This document shows positions 36,725-48,026 of a DNA stretch of 64,000 nt, piece after piece. The stretch spans positions 37,556 to 101,555 of the forward strand of contig WHUX01000189.1 of NCBI GenBank assembly GCA_015179025.1, in the 5' to 3' direction. The stretch is from Terfezia claveryi (taxonomy: Eukaryota > Ascomycota > Pezizomycetes > Pezizales > Pezizaceae). The position numbers and the translations under genes are program-made. Every line of letters begins with the position of its first letter. Position 1 is the stretch's first letter. The notes under the pieces are model-generated. The model did no database searches. It was not told where the DNA came from and worked only from the letters and a program-made list of their open reading frames with translations.

Positions 36725-38095
36725 CGGGGGCTTGTGATAGAAGTGGCCTAGGCGTCGGTGCTGAGATTATCATTGATAAGGAAGCAGAAGAGCATTAGTT
36801 GCATGGCGCTTGTTAAAAATTACAGCTTGTTGATATGCTTTTATGATACCAGTTGGCTATAATACGGCATTCATGATATCAATGTTTAATATCGCAAATG
36901 ATATTCACAATTCTTGTATCAGGAGACTACTTTTATATCACATTCCAGAAAATGACAGAGTTTGCTACCCACCAACAGTTACCCTGAACTGCAAATTAAA
37001 TTTTCCCTAGTGTAGTTGGATTAAAAAACCCCTCCCCCCCGGACCTATCTCCAGGCCACGAAAACACCGTGTAACATAAAATTTGGCACGAGATTCATCT
37101 TGTATATTTCTATAAAAATCATCCCTTTTCATTTTCGTAACAACTAGAAATGGCTATCTAAATGCTACCTATAACAACCGCTAAGCCAAATTACTAACGC
37201 ACACATCTCATAACCTAACCTAACCAAACCTTCTTCTTCACCCAGCTGCCTTCCATTCCCATAGGAAAATCAGAAACCAGGAAAAAAAAAAAATCAATAT
37301 ACCAAACTCCAGCTAGAAAGCTATTAAGAAAGAAATAAAGACAGAAAGAAAAAAAAAGGGGGGGGAGGGAGGAGAGGAGGAGGGGTGTTTTTAGCTGATC
37401 ACGAAAAAAAAAAAAAAAAAAAAAAGGAAGAGATGAATATAGGACCAATTTGAGAAAGTTAGGGTTGGCCAATGAGAAGAATTTATAGATAGGGGTAGCA
37501 CACGACCTAGCACACGGTGAGTATAGCGGACGAGCAAGTGATAGCTAGTCCTGCTTTTTATATTTCGAATAGTGTGATACTAAGCAATTCATATAAGCTC
37601 ATTCCATGCAACCATTATATTCACTTTGAGCTTACTTTCCTTTCAATTGCTATCTTTGCTGTTTCTGATAATTCCATTACATCTAGTTAGTTGATAATTC
37701 TTACCACTAGTATTGTCTCTATAATATTTTAATTTTATATAAAATAAAAAGTCAAAACGAGTTACCCCAGTCCACTGCACTCCTTTAACCTACACACTAT
37801 TTCTTAGGTCACCCTCGTCGTAGACTCAGACATGTAGTGAACTGGAGATTTAGGAATGGATACCCGCTCCCTCGTCATTTCCAATGATATTAAGGCAATT
37901 AACTTTTTACCTCCACTGGGATTCGATCAATTGCAGTGTTAACACGAGGCTAAGCCTTAACGAGTGGTTTTGAAATGCAATGCTTGGCACCACTACACTA
38001 GCCTCAATATCCTGACTATGCCAACCAGACTAGTAAAATCATCAGTTACGCATTCTTAGTCAGCTCTATACCTCGATATTTGACGACGAGGAGTA
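36725..38095. other. Gene-free region with purine tract
   Basis: A long purine-rich stretch occupies about 37326-37430, with a run of nine G, GA-rich DNA and a run of about 21 A. A segment at about 37920-38010 has weak tRNA-like box motifs on the minus strand but no tRNA fold. A solo TAGTCTGG-type end lies at 38020-38032. No genes are visible. Confidence 0.4.
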
Positions 38096-38651
38096 TTGCT
38101 AGGAGAACTTCTTGTGATAGTGCAACAGCTCATACACTTAATGAATTATGATTTGGAACGACCTAATAGACCTACTAAAGGAATTTTAGGAAGTCTATAC
38201 GATAATATCAGCACGCCGCTATATAGCAGCTCGAAGAATAAGTTCTGGAAGGCATCTGATTTTTGGGGAACATCAGTTTCGGAGAACTTATTAGGAATTA
38301 TCCAGAGTCAGTATTCTTGCGTCGAATCTCCTTCTGGGCTCTTGTGGATATTGAACTTCAATATGGCCAAGAAATGCCATGATTAAAAATCGACCTCGTC
38401 CTATCTATCAACAACTCGTTGTGGCTTTATATACTTTGGGTAGGGGGGCAAAAAGACCAAGAATTGCTCTTAATATATCAAAGGGAGCAGTAGGAATATA
38501 TGTATTGTGCTCTGTTCGGATTCTCAGTAAATTTCTTCCTTCTTATGTTAGATGGCCATCACTAGAAGCTCGCTATAGGTCTGCAAACAAGCGGAGTAGA
38601 GCTGGAAATGCTCAGCAGGTATTCCAAGACTGTATACTACTTGACGGATAA
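38096..38651 (+). pseudogene. PIF/Harbinger-like transposase relic (N-terminal part)
   Basis: Two overlapping frames together resemble the start of a HARBI1-type transposase: RPIYQQLVVALYTLGRGAKR, then NISKGAVGIYV, SYVRWPS and FQDCILLDG. The last of these resembles the block around the first catalytic Asp. The sequence stops there, so the remaining catalytic residues are absent. A frameshift near 38385 separates the pieces. The assignment rests on remembered family pattern and is moderately secure. Confidence 0.5.
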
Positions 38652-39100
38652 TTATTGTTCTCCGAGATAAGCCTCAAGTTGATCCAGAGACCTAGTTCTC
38701 GAGAAAGAAGAGTATGGGTTATCGAGGTTAATATCGAGGTTGGGAAAGGGTTGATATCGAGGTTGATATATAGATGGGGGAAGGGTAGATATAGAGATCG
38801 GGGAAGAGTAGATATAGAGGTTAATCTAGAGGTTGATATAGAGGTCAGGAAAGGGTGAATATGGAGATTGATATTGAGATTGATATCGTGATTGACATGT
38901 AGGTTAGGGAAGGATTGATATCATGCTAATTGAGAGCTCCGAACAGGCCAGGTATCTAGCTTATAACCAGAATATGAGGTCATATGAGAGTACACAGATG
39001 CTGTACTGAGGAGAGCTAGCCTGGAGGTTGGTGATATGTCAGAATACAGAAGGGATCCACGAAGGGTGACAAGTCGCGACCGTAGTGGGTAGGCTACACT
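38652..39100. repeat. Degenerate GAGGTTGATAT-type repeats
   Basis: From about 38720 to 38910 the words gaggttgatat, gatatagaggt and gagattgatat recur without a fixed period. Similar vocabulary (gatattgagag) recurs at the right end of the window, 63850-64000. Confidence 0.5.
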
Positions 39101-39665
39101 TTACCCCCTCAGCTTCACCGTCTCCATCTCCCTCTCTATTTCTCTCCACTTTTCCTCCATATTTCTCTCCACTTTCCCTCTAAGATATGCCTCCTCGTCA
39201 ACCTTCCCGTCAACCTCCCCGGCAACCTTCCTGTAAACCTTTAGACCTGCCAGAGCTATCTCCCAACCCTGGTAACAAGTGACCCCACCATACTTAGCTA
39301 TTGTTCGGAGAGCCCCCCCGCTTTGGAGACAGGCCCCGGCTTTGGAGAGAGACCCCCCTTCGGAGAGAGAGTCCCACTTGGGAGAGAGAGAGAACAATAG
39401 CTAAGTATAGGGGTTCATACTTGTTACCAGTGGTGGGAGCAGGTCGAAAGGTTTACAGGAAGGTTGACAGGGAGGCTGATGGGAAGGTTGACAAGTAGGC
39501 ATAGCTATGGAGGGAAAGTGGAGAGAAATATAGAGGGAAAGTGGAGAGAAATATAGAGGGAAAGTGGAGAGAAATATAGAGGGAAAGTGGAGAGAAATAT
39601 AGAGGGAAAGTGGAGAGAAATATAGAGGGAAGTGGAAGAAACCAGAGATGTGGAGATGGTAAAGC
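39101..39665. repeat. Large inverted repeat (palindrome) with 23-bp tandem array
   Basis: The left arm (about 39104-39306) and right arm (about 39391-39660) are inverted copies: gtaaacctttagacctgcc and acttagctattgttc on the left match aacaatagctaagt and aggtttacagg on the right. The spacer of about 85 bp is rich in cggagagag-type words. The right arm ends in about five copies of the 23-bp unit gagagaaatatagagggaaagtg. Small open frames inside are repeat artefacts. Confidence 0.75.
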
Positions 39666-39883
39666 TGAGGTGTAAAGTATAGGTACCGTAGTAATTAGCA
39701 ATTAAGGCCGCTAGGTCTCAGTGCACAAAATTAGAAGCTTTGATTTTTCAGGACGATGATAATCTAGCTAGAACTGCTGATGGCGTTGCATAAGTACTTA
39801 ACATAGTAAGACATATAGCCTCTAATTATTAGGGGGCGTTATGTATATGAGAAGAGGGGCGTTAACTCTCCAATTTCTACGGT

Positions 39884-40092
39884 ACCGCATCCACTGGTGT
39901 ATAACGGTCTTTGCCAGTTTAAAGACAGGGGTCGAGCTTATACAGTAAAGGTGATATCCAAGCGCAATGGTAACACGCTCACTGAGGTATAACGGTCCCC
40001 AATTCATTGAGAAAGTGCACTAATGCTACCTATGTCTTTAAACAACCAGACTACTGGCAAGGATCGTTATACACTACACCAGTGGATGCGGT
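39884..40092. mobile_element. 209-bp inverted-repeat element (MITE-like), ACCGCATCC family
   Basis: The left end accgcatccactggtgtata and the right end, in reverse complement, accgcatccactggtgtagt, continue as imperfect repeats of about 45 bp through the shared word tttaaagac. The right arm carries an extra tagtctggttg-like insertion that the left arm lacks, resembling the terminus of the dispersed TAGTCTGG family. Confidence 0.6.
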
Positions 40093-40229
40093 AAGACCAG
40101 TTGAGACATCTGTGACCAGGACCCAGTAATACCGTATTTTCTGCCATCTTGCATAAAGGCGCAAGGAGCCGATGTCCAAAAGGACTCCCGCCGCCACTAC
40201 CCCTGAACAGTGAACTGTTCACCTCCACC

Positions 40230-40900
40230 AGCAGTTATGTCTAAAGAAAGATGCATCCCAAAGATCGAACCCAAGCTCGTTGGACAACTAAATTGCGCAT
40301 GGATCCTCTCCACTGAACAAAACACAGCCTCTACGATCACGACGAAGGAACAATATGGGACATCATCACGGGAGACAAAACGGACCCAGACTCCAGCACA
40401 AGAGGGAAGTCAATAATTGATTCTCAGAAGAGACAACAACTTCGCTGTATTAACATGAAGAGGAACCATGAGACTGAGGCCGTGGATGTCAGAGGATTAG
40501 CAACGACAGCTAAGGACAAATAAGGGTAACTCTCAGACAAACCCCAGTGGTAATAAGTGACACCAGCTCAGAATCAGAAGGTGAGATAGCTGAAGAACTC
40601 CATGAAGGCCCTAAGCAACAGACCCCAGAAGGGCAAATAAGACAATGAACAAGTACTCTAGAACCCACACCACAACCAGAGACTCCGCCCCCTCATGAAG
40701 AAACCCAGATAAACACCTAAAGACTGGAAGGCATGGTTGGAACCAGGAAATCAGAGCGGCAGCCAGTTCGAAGGAAGATTTTTGCTATAGGATCAGATCC
40801 ACAGAACTCTACAGACAAGCAAGCCCGAGCTCCTCCCCAATCCCCAAGCCGCTGAATCAGCCAAGGCTTGAGCCGAGGAACGAGATCAACTCAACCAATA
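40230..40900 (+). mobile_element. Ty1/copia-like retrotransposon relic
   Basis: Pieces in different frames recall copia-type polyproteins. PKLVGQLN and WILSTEQ, then LYDHDEGTIWDIITGDKT, resemble the gag start. SDTSSESEGEIAEELHEG and GTRKSERQP resemble the linker between integrase and reverse transcriptase. The catalytic domains are absent, and frameshifts and stops are frequent. No long terminal repeat was identified. Confidence 0.45.
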
Positions 40901-41740
40901 TAGGGTATATATGTATGTAGGTAATAGGAATCATATTCCACAGTCGCGTTGCATATGTTGACTACTCGCTAGGCACCGGCTACCCCCGATTACCGGACCC
41001 GTGCCCAAGCCAAGATCGAATCCCATCCGAGTATAAAATATAATCAATTGATAACGAATATCGTTGGTCATTGCACAAAGAACGTTGTGCGTAACAGGGC
41101 CAGTGGCAGTCGAAGTGTCTGGGGTGAAAGAACTGATTATACAAGCATGTACATGTACATGCACATGCGATTCTATCTTTGTGACCATCTAAATTACAAA
41201 CTTAGTTAAGATAATAACAAAAGGTTGACATTTCAATTATCAGGAAACTTTCCTCTTTGAGTTGTGCAAACCGTACGATAGCAATGGCCGGGATGTCAGG
41301 AAGAGGGGCAAGAGGGGGTGACGATAGGAACCCGCGTATCTAAAATTTCAATTCCTTGACAGGCAAATTGACAGGAATATACTTTATCAGCGCCACCCTT
41401 ATGCAACCAAACGACTGCACAATCCTTATTGAGGGTTTATCCATCCTGGTGCGCTATAGTAGGTACTTGAAATGGCTATTAGCGCCTTTGTACTCTATAT
41501 CTTATAAAAATATGTCAGGGATGTTTGTGCTCGTGGGTATCGTAATAAAGCATATCACGGAAAAGAATGAGATAGAAGCAGATGAGAAGGAAAAACTTTC
41601 GAATTAGTTAGCACGCCTGTGCATGATTCTAAACATATTGTACGTGCCCTCCCCTTCAGGGGTATCACCATAGCTCCTCCGGCCATGCTTCAACGAAAAC
41701 CCCGGAAACACCACTCCACTCCTAAGCATGCTCACGGATT
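40901..41740. other. Intergenic, downstream of UTP4
   Basis: A short ATG frame at 41284 begins with Gly/Arg-rich codons, but I could not link it to a gene by in-phase splicing. Nothing else is recognised. Confidence 0.3.
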
Positions 41741-44700
41741 CTAGACCCATATGCTTCTCCTCAACTCATCAATCCTCTCCCTCTTACCAAAGAACCTCGG
41801 CGGCAACTCAATATCCCAAGCTGGCCTTTCGACGACCACCAACTCCTTTATCTTTTCTGTGTTATCCTCCTCTTCATCATCAACACCACGCACCCGAGAA
41901 CCCCATTCACCAATAGGTAGCAATGCCATTATCGGCCTATACTTGTAATGACGCCAGTGCGGCTTGAGAGAATTGGAGGCGCCCTTGACCCGTCCAAAGG
42001 AACCTAGCTTCTTAGGATTGACAGATGCAAGAGCCGTATCATCACTATCAGCCGACTTCCTCGGTGTGCGTGAGAATTTTCCCCAGCGTGAGTCTGTAGA
42101 GTCATCACCATCGTTATTAAAGTCATCGTCATCGTATGACGCGGTGGCGTCGCCAAAAATGGTTACATCGCCGTCCCCGTCAGGGCGCTTGTGTCTGGAG
42201 GCATCCCCAAGCTTCCCGCTGTTGAGCACTCCTCGTTTTCGCTTGTAGGCTTGGCTCTGCCCCAAAGAACCTGCGGGGGTCACAGTTGCATCTTGGTCTG
42301 GGAAATCCTGTTGTAGATCAAACATCCAGATCCAGTTGGGGCCCCAAAACCATACTCGCTCCTTTGTAAATGTGGTTTCACCACTGAGTGCACTGTCTGC
42401 TTCTTCTATCTCCCATACGATACCGCAGCCGATGTCTATGACGTTCCGGAAGTCCTTGACGAAACGAGATGGTGGGTTCCGCCGTGACCAGTCCGTTAGT
42501 CGGCCTTTTAAGATATGGAACTCAAAAACGGCTTGGTTGTGAGCTGTTAAAACCATGAGGCGGTCCTCCACCAAACTCTCCGTCAGAGCTTGTTGAGATT
42601 CGTCGCCGGATTCTTCTGACACTGCCCCTGGAAGTAAACAATGAAAAGGCTCTCCTGACATTTGCCGTGAAGACTGGGGACGAAATTCCATAGCGGCAAC
42701 AGGATACTCGAGTTTCGGGAGCAACCCTCCTACGGGGTTCATTAACCATTGTTCGTCCTGGAGGATATAGCTTTCTAGGTGCCCCATCAGGTCGGTCACC
42801 ACAAGGATTTTCGAATTCGGCGAGAAAGCGGTGCGTGAAATGGTATGAGGGTAACTGCTGAGGTTTCCATAGTCAATGGCTCTAGCATTCTTGCCCTTTT
42901 TGCTTGGAATTTGGGTGTTCGCCTGTTGCAGCTTCTGTGCCTGTTGGGTCTTCTCATGGGGAAGTGTTCTGGGTATTCTATCTAGTACGAATATTTCGGA
43001 GCTCAAGGAAACAGACACCTTTGACCTCCTTTCTCCCATGCTTTCGGTGACCACTATTGGCACAACCACAACCTTCGACTCTGGGGTAATGACAAGCAAC
43101 CACTTCCCATCAGGGGAAAACTGCAGTATCCGGGCGCCATCTTGGGTCATGGAGATCAGGTCATTCTCATCATCGCTATCATCGCCACTATCCTCTTCCA
43201 TGCTATCTGCGCCCTTCGTAGAGCTATTTTTAATGCTGAAACAATCTGGAATTTCAACTTTGGAGACACGCAGGGCATAGGAGAGCGTACGGGGTTTCGG
43301 TGGACGAAGATGGAATATCTTGACCTCTGCATTTGTGGCGATTGCGAGGATATATCCAGCATTTGGACGTGCAATAGGAGCAAAATGCGCGGAGGTTATG
43401 TTTTCTTCGTTCTATAGCCGTAATATTTATTAGATCTCATCCAAAACAGATCACTTGAAGCCAATGGATCCCTTACCCCTAAAACCAGCCTGCTAACTAG
43501 CTTTCTTCCAGTATTTTCCAGGCCGGGCTGCTGGAGAGCTCCCGTCACATTATCCAGCTTGTCAACTGCCCAGATCTTGACCTCTCGGTCGTACCATGAC
43601 ATTAGTAGTCTGGACTCTGGAATGCCGGCGACAATCGGCTTCTGCGGAATAGCTTGAAGGGTACGGTGGTTGGTGCTCAGGAAGTTAGCGAAGGGTGTAA
43701 TAATTGGGGTCATATCGACACCTGCATTTTGTCAACAAGTCTTCCGATTGTTAGAAGAAGCGAACATACCACCAGAGACAATGATGCTCATTGAGCCACC
43801 TTCCCAAGCAGCAATAGCCCTCACATCATGAGAGTGAACCCTTTGCCCCGACAACTCTGCCCATCGCCCCTTGTTAGGGCCTGCCTGCTGTAAACCAAAG
43901 AACACTGTCCGTCGGTCAACCCCTGAAGCAACTACCATATCCCCTGACTTATTAACATCGAGAGTCAAGACGTCTGCCTCGTGCGCTTTGATTCGCTGTC
44001 GTAGCGAATAAGTCTTTCCATCCCAGAACATTACCTCTCCCCTTGAGTCTCCCGACACGATGTCTCCGTTGTGAAGCACCTTGACTGCCCAAATCAGAGC
44101 TTCCCTTGACCCTCCTCTTCTTTTTGTGTCTTTCCCCAGTGTCATCCGTGTCACCACTCGTCCAGAGCGAATGTCCCAAACCCGGATCGTCGAATCAGCC
44201 ATTCCTGCAACGGCTGTGTGCCTATTCTGCCATGCAAGACATAAAACCCTTGCCTTGGTAGATGAGCTCTTCATCAAGGTTTTATTGTATTCCAGAAGCC
44301 CTGGGCCACCATCGGTAGACAGTAATATCACGGATCCATCGTCCAGCCCAACCACTAGGTCCTGCCTCGGCTCTCGACCATCCTGGCTCTTCCCACCGAG
44401 AGCTCTAGGCTGTGCTGCAATTGACCAGATGACTCCACTGTTGCAATCCACATGTTTCCTAGGCTTCCCGCTTTCCAGATCCCATTCTGTGACCACGGAG
44501 CTGTACCCAATGCTAAAAAGTCGTAGTTGACCACCATCACTCGGCGTATCCTGGATCCAAGCTAGCCCTTCAATCGAACGGCCCTTCCCTCCCTTTAGAA
44601 TAGATTCATGAAACCAAGACCCTTTTAGTGGATTCCAAATCTCGATGTCACCATTTGAGCGGCCGATGGCAAGGCGGAGAGTTGCTGGAATTGGTGAAGA

Positions 44701-44799
44701 TTTAGACAGATTTGGGTGAGAAAATGCAAGAGTAGTAATCGATGGAGGGGTATAGTCGACAAACCGAGAACGGTGGAGATAAAGGTGTGAGGGACGCAT
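41741..44799 (-). CDS. UTP4: UTP4 (Cirhin), WD40 protein of the small-subunit processome
   Basis: Utp4 is a nucleolar subunit of the t-UTP/UtpA complex, needed for pre-18S rRNA processing and rDNA transcription. I read three exons, 44799-43770, 43721-43477 and 43411-41741, about 981 aa. Splices keep frame: SGG joins VDMTPIITPFANFL, and LVLG joins NEENITSAHFAP. The N-terminus HRSRFVDYTPPSITTLAFS is the family signature; I chose ATG 44799 rather than 44886 because it sits nine codons before that signature. WD40-type repeats run through the protein (IEIWNPLKGS, VTEWDLESGK, IRVWDIRSGRVV, VMFWDGKTY). The C-terminal third has a lengthened acidic/basic insert relative to yeast. Confidence 0.93.
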
Positions 44800-45098
44800 T
44801 GCAACCTTGTGGAGTGTTTTGAGGTGATTGAGACTGTCACTGTCAAAACTACAACTAGAAATTTTTGAGTGATGCCAAGATTTCACACAGGTTATATACT
44901 AATCTCGGTTGGCAATAGTCATACGTTTGAATCGGATTTATCTGGAAGATGATCATACTCCAATTATAGGGCAGGTATTATAAAGCCGCCATCATTAAGT
45001 GTCCAATATCTCTAAATGAACAAACAAGGTATTCCACAACCCATTCCGGCCCACCATAAAGACTAAAACAAGCAGATTAGGATCTGATGGACCCACAA

Positions 45099-45826
45099 CT
45101 ACCTCAATGCACACTCCAGACATACCCTTCCCTCTCCTCCCAATCCATCATTCACAGCAACACTACACCCCTCTGAACAAACTGTCCTCCGGCAATTGAT
45201 GCACTGTCCTTCTCCAGATAGGTACATTTCTCTCTCTTGCAAGGGTCTATCACAATCCTCGCATATTGTTATTGATGGAGAAAGCTCTGGATTGGGTAGA
45301 TTCTCTGGCTTGTTTGATGGCTTGGGATGAGGCTTCGATGAGGTGAAGAATGGAGCGAAGTAGTTTGAGATGCTAGGCCGACTTGAAGCCTTTTGCGTAG
45401 GTGGAGAAGGTAAAGGGGGATGGGCTGGCCGAATTGCAACTTGATTGGATAGCTGTTTCGATGTCTGAGCATTAAATAGCTTTTGTAGGGTATATTCTGT
45501 TTATTACATTAGTCCACATGTTTTTCTCCCTAAGTGATGAGACCATCATGTTTGCGCCTACCATGGACCTCTCGTTCTTTGGGTTTATTCCTTGATCTCT
45601 TTATCGTGCGAGAGTGTATATCTCCCCTCAAATTAAGAGTACCCATACCAGGACACGGTTGACCATGATCTGCTAGTGATGGGCACGAATTCATGGACAT
45701 TACAGCACCGAACTCATCGCGCTTCCGCTTCAAATTGCTGGTGGAGCAAGGTGATGCCAAAGAGCTGAACATGATTGTCGTCATACCTTCTGCTGGTGGG
45801 GGCTTCTTGCTGGGGTAAGCAGCCAA
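45099..45826 (-). CDS. Small Cys-rich, probably zinc-binding fungal protein
   Basis: I read two exons, 45826 (or 45784)-45562 and 45496-45099, giving 220 or 206 aa. The 65-nt intron has a CTAAT branch and CAG acceptor, and the join reads REVHEYTLQKLFNAQ without a break. The first half has KRKRDEFG and a basic SRTIKRSRN segment. The C-terminus has at least eight cysteines in Cys-x2-Cys pairs (ICEDCDRP, CINCRRTVC, CLECALR), consistent with two zinc sites. I recall similar conserved fungal proteins with the VHexTLxxLFxAQ pattern but no assigned function. It lies head-to-tail 213-300 bp upstream of UTP4 on the same strand. Confidence 0.65.
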
Positions 45827-46464
45827 ATGTACTGAGACTCGTTATGGTGAGTGCGAGTGCGGGCTTGTAAGTTAACGAATTTTGAGATAACGCGTTGAAA
45901 GGATTCATAACTAAAACACGAGTAACTCTCATTACGAGTACCGTAACTCTCATTACCACATATGGTATAGTCTAGCTGCATGTTGGCTTAGCTTGTAAAT
46001 CAATCAAGAATCCGTTACTCGGTCTAGTCTAGTCTGGTTGGCACAGCCCCTCGGCAGAGGACTACCGTCTAAAGTAGTCTGGTTGCACTACCCCTCGCAA
46101 AGAAAACTCGTATATCACAACCGCTCCATCAATCCTGGCTGTGTTTGTGGCTCTTCTCACAACAACCAGACTAGTGCCAACCAGACTAAATAATCTAGTG
46201 ATACCGGTAGCTGTGCCAACCAGACTACCGGTAGCTCATTGAACTACTGAGTACTTTAGTTACTTGTGGAGAAGCACGAAGCACCCTAGCCTCTGCAACA
46301 ATCATGACGATAAGCTGCCGCGCCACCACGTGAGTTCCCATTCCGGTAAATTAACCCACCATGTGAAGTAGTCTGGTTATGGAAGTAGCCATCTGCCCCT
46401 CAACACCAGCAAGAGCAAGCACTTAGTTAAGTATTCATCACGATCATTCAAATACTCAGTCACC
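45827..46464. other. Cluster of TAGTCTGG-family ends
   Basis: At least six ends of the dispersed family lie within about 350 bp. Starts (tagtctggttgg) are at about 46030, 46075 and 46368. Ends (ccaaccagacta) are at about 46163, 46176 and 46213, the last flanked by an inverted accggtagct/ctaccggtag. It looks like nested or repeated insertion between two genes, directly upstream of MEMO1. Confidence 0.6.
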
Positions 46465-47663
46465 ATGCCAAACAAGTTGGAACGAGAAGCTACTCACGCT
46501 GGCTCCTGGTACACCAATGTTCCATCAACGCTGGACTTACAACTCGAAAGCTGGCTGAATGCTGTTCCCGACCAAATCGAGGGGGTTGGTAGGCTTCCAG
46601 TCCCAGGTGCAAGAATTATCATTGCCCCGTATGTATACCATTCTTGAGCCGAATGGGATAGATACCATGGTGTGTCATCTAAAAGTAGATCAAAGCTAAA
46701 GCCATCAATAGACATGCGGGTTATTCCTACTCAGGTCCACCAGCCGCATGGGCATACAAGTCACTAGATGTATCGAAAGCGTATTAAAATATTCACTCAC
46801 ATTATGGCTCTGAAAAATCATCATCTAATCTGGATCTTAATCCAGGAAACGTGTATTCATCCTCGGTCCCTCTCACCATCACTACTTTGAGGCCTGTGCT
46901 GTCTCCCTATTCGCGACATATGCCACCCCGCTCGGTTCACTTGTGATTGATAAGGAAACAAATGAGAGCTTGCTACAGGGCGGGGCATTCACCAAGATGG
47001 ATCTTACAATTGACCGGGACGAGCATAGTATTGAGATGCACCTCCCATATGTCTACAAGGTTCTAGAGAGGCATTTTGGGAAGGGTCAAACTTTCCCAAA
47101 AATAGTGCCAATTTTGGTGGGGTCCATCGGTGCTCGACAGGAGAAGGAGTATGGGAGGCTTTTGAGACCATACCTAGACGATCCGGAGAATTGTTTTGTA
47201 ATTTCGAGTGACTTCTGTCATTGGTGCGTATATTCTATTGCATGTGTGGAGACCTGTTCTAACGCACTTGAATAGGGGCACCAGGTTCACCTATACGCAC
47301 TATCTCCCTAACTCAGAACCACAGAATCGAGGGCAGATTGTCGGACATACTCTCAAGCAGGCCAATTGTCCACAGCCCCCAGTTGACCCGCCCATATGGT
47401 CCTCAATTGAGAGGCTAGATAGGCTTGCAATAAAGTCCATCGAGACTGGAAGGCATAAGGACTTCACCGAGTACCTTCAGAAAACTCGAAACACTATCTG
47501 CGGTCGACACCCAATAGGTGTGGTGATGGGTGCACTGGAAGAGGAAGAAGGACAAGAGCCTAAGGGGAAATTTATATTCGTTATATACGAGCAAAGTAGC
47601 AAATGTTTCACGTTGAGGGATTCTAGCGTCAGCTATGCGAGTGCCTTTGCTGTTGTTGCATGA
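46465..47663 (+). CDS. MEMO1 family protein
   Basis: I read four exons, 46465-46628, 46712-46780, 46846-47223 and 47276-47663, giving 332 aa, the usual size. The start MPNKLEREATHAGSWYT is typical. Three residues that bind copper in human MEMO1 are present: His in PHAGYSYSG, His in GPSHHYF and Cys in ICGRHPIGV. All junctions preserve frame (IIIAP|HAGYSYSG, SKA|KRVFILGPS, DFCHW|GTRF). Fungal members (yeast Mho1) are linked to invasive growth and redox/copper handling; the exact role is unsettled. Confidence 0.93.
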
Positions 47664-48026
47664 GGTTTTTGTCACGATGCCTTCTGATATCCGCTGGTTT
47701 ATTTCATTGACATGAGTTGGTTAGCAAGAAGAAAGGTGGATCTCAATAACTTCATGTATCATTGGAGACATCACACCATGCCAAGCTAGTTTGAGGATGG
47801 GTCAATATTACGTCTGGAGAGAAATTGATCATGGAAAGGCTGAGTAATCGGTCGTTTCAAAGAAACTTCCAATTTATTTTGTTAACTCACTACAAAGTTA
47901 TATCTATCAACCTTATTTCAATTTTCACGAGGGAATGTTCTTAACTCACACACCATCAATTGGCCAACCAAGTCAACTCCTCTTTCAGCTCTATCTACTG
48001 ACTCTCTGAACAACCTGTCTATTGAG
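47664..48026. other. Intergenic, possible missed first exon of the RBR gene
   Basis: The frame of the downstream RBR gene stays open back to about 47890 without an ATG. A CTTTCAG acceptor-like site near 47989 may mark the start of its first visible exon. I could not identify the upstream exon. Confidence 0.3.

Noticed and set aside
37920..38010. tRNA gene on the minus strand
   Set aside because: Weak A-box-like and B-box-like words (gtgtagtggt, gatcgaatcc) are present, but the acceptor and anticodon stems do not pair; at most a tRNA-derived repeat.
41284..41430. Small gene starting MAGMSGRGARGG and continuing after a CAG acceptor at 41362
   Set aside because: No donor joins the two parts in phase, and I recognise no family.
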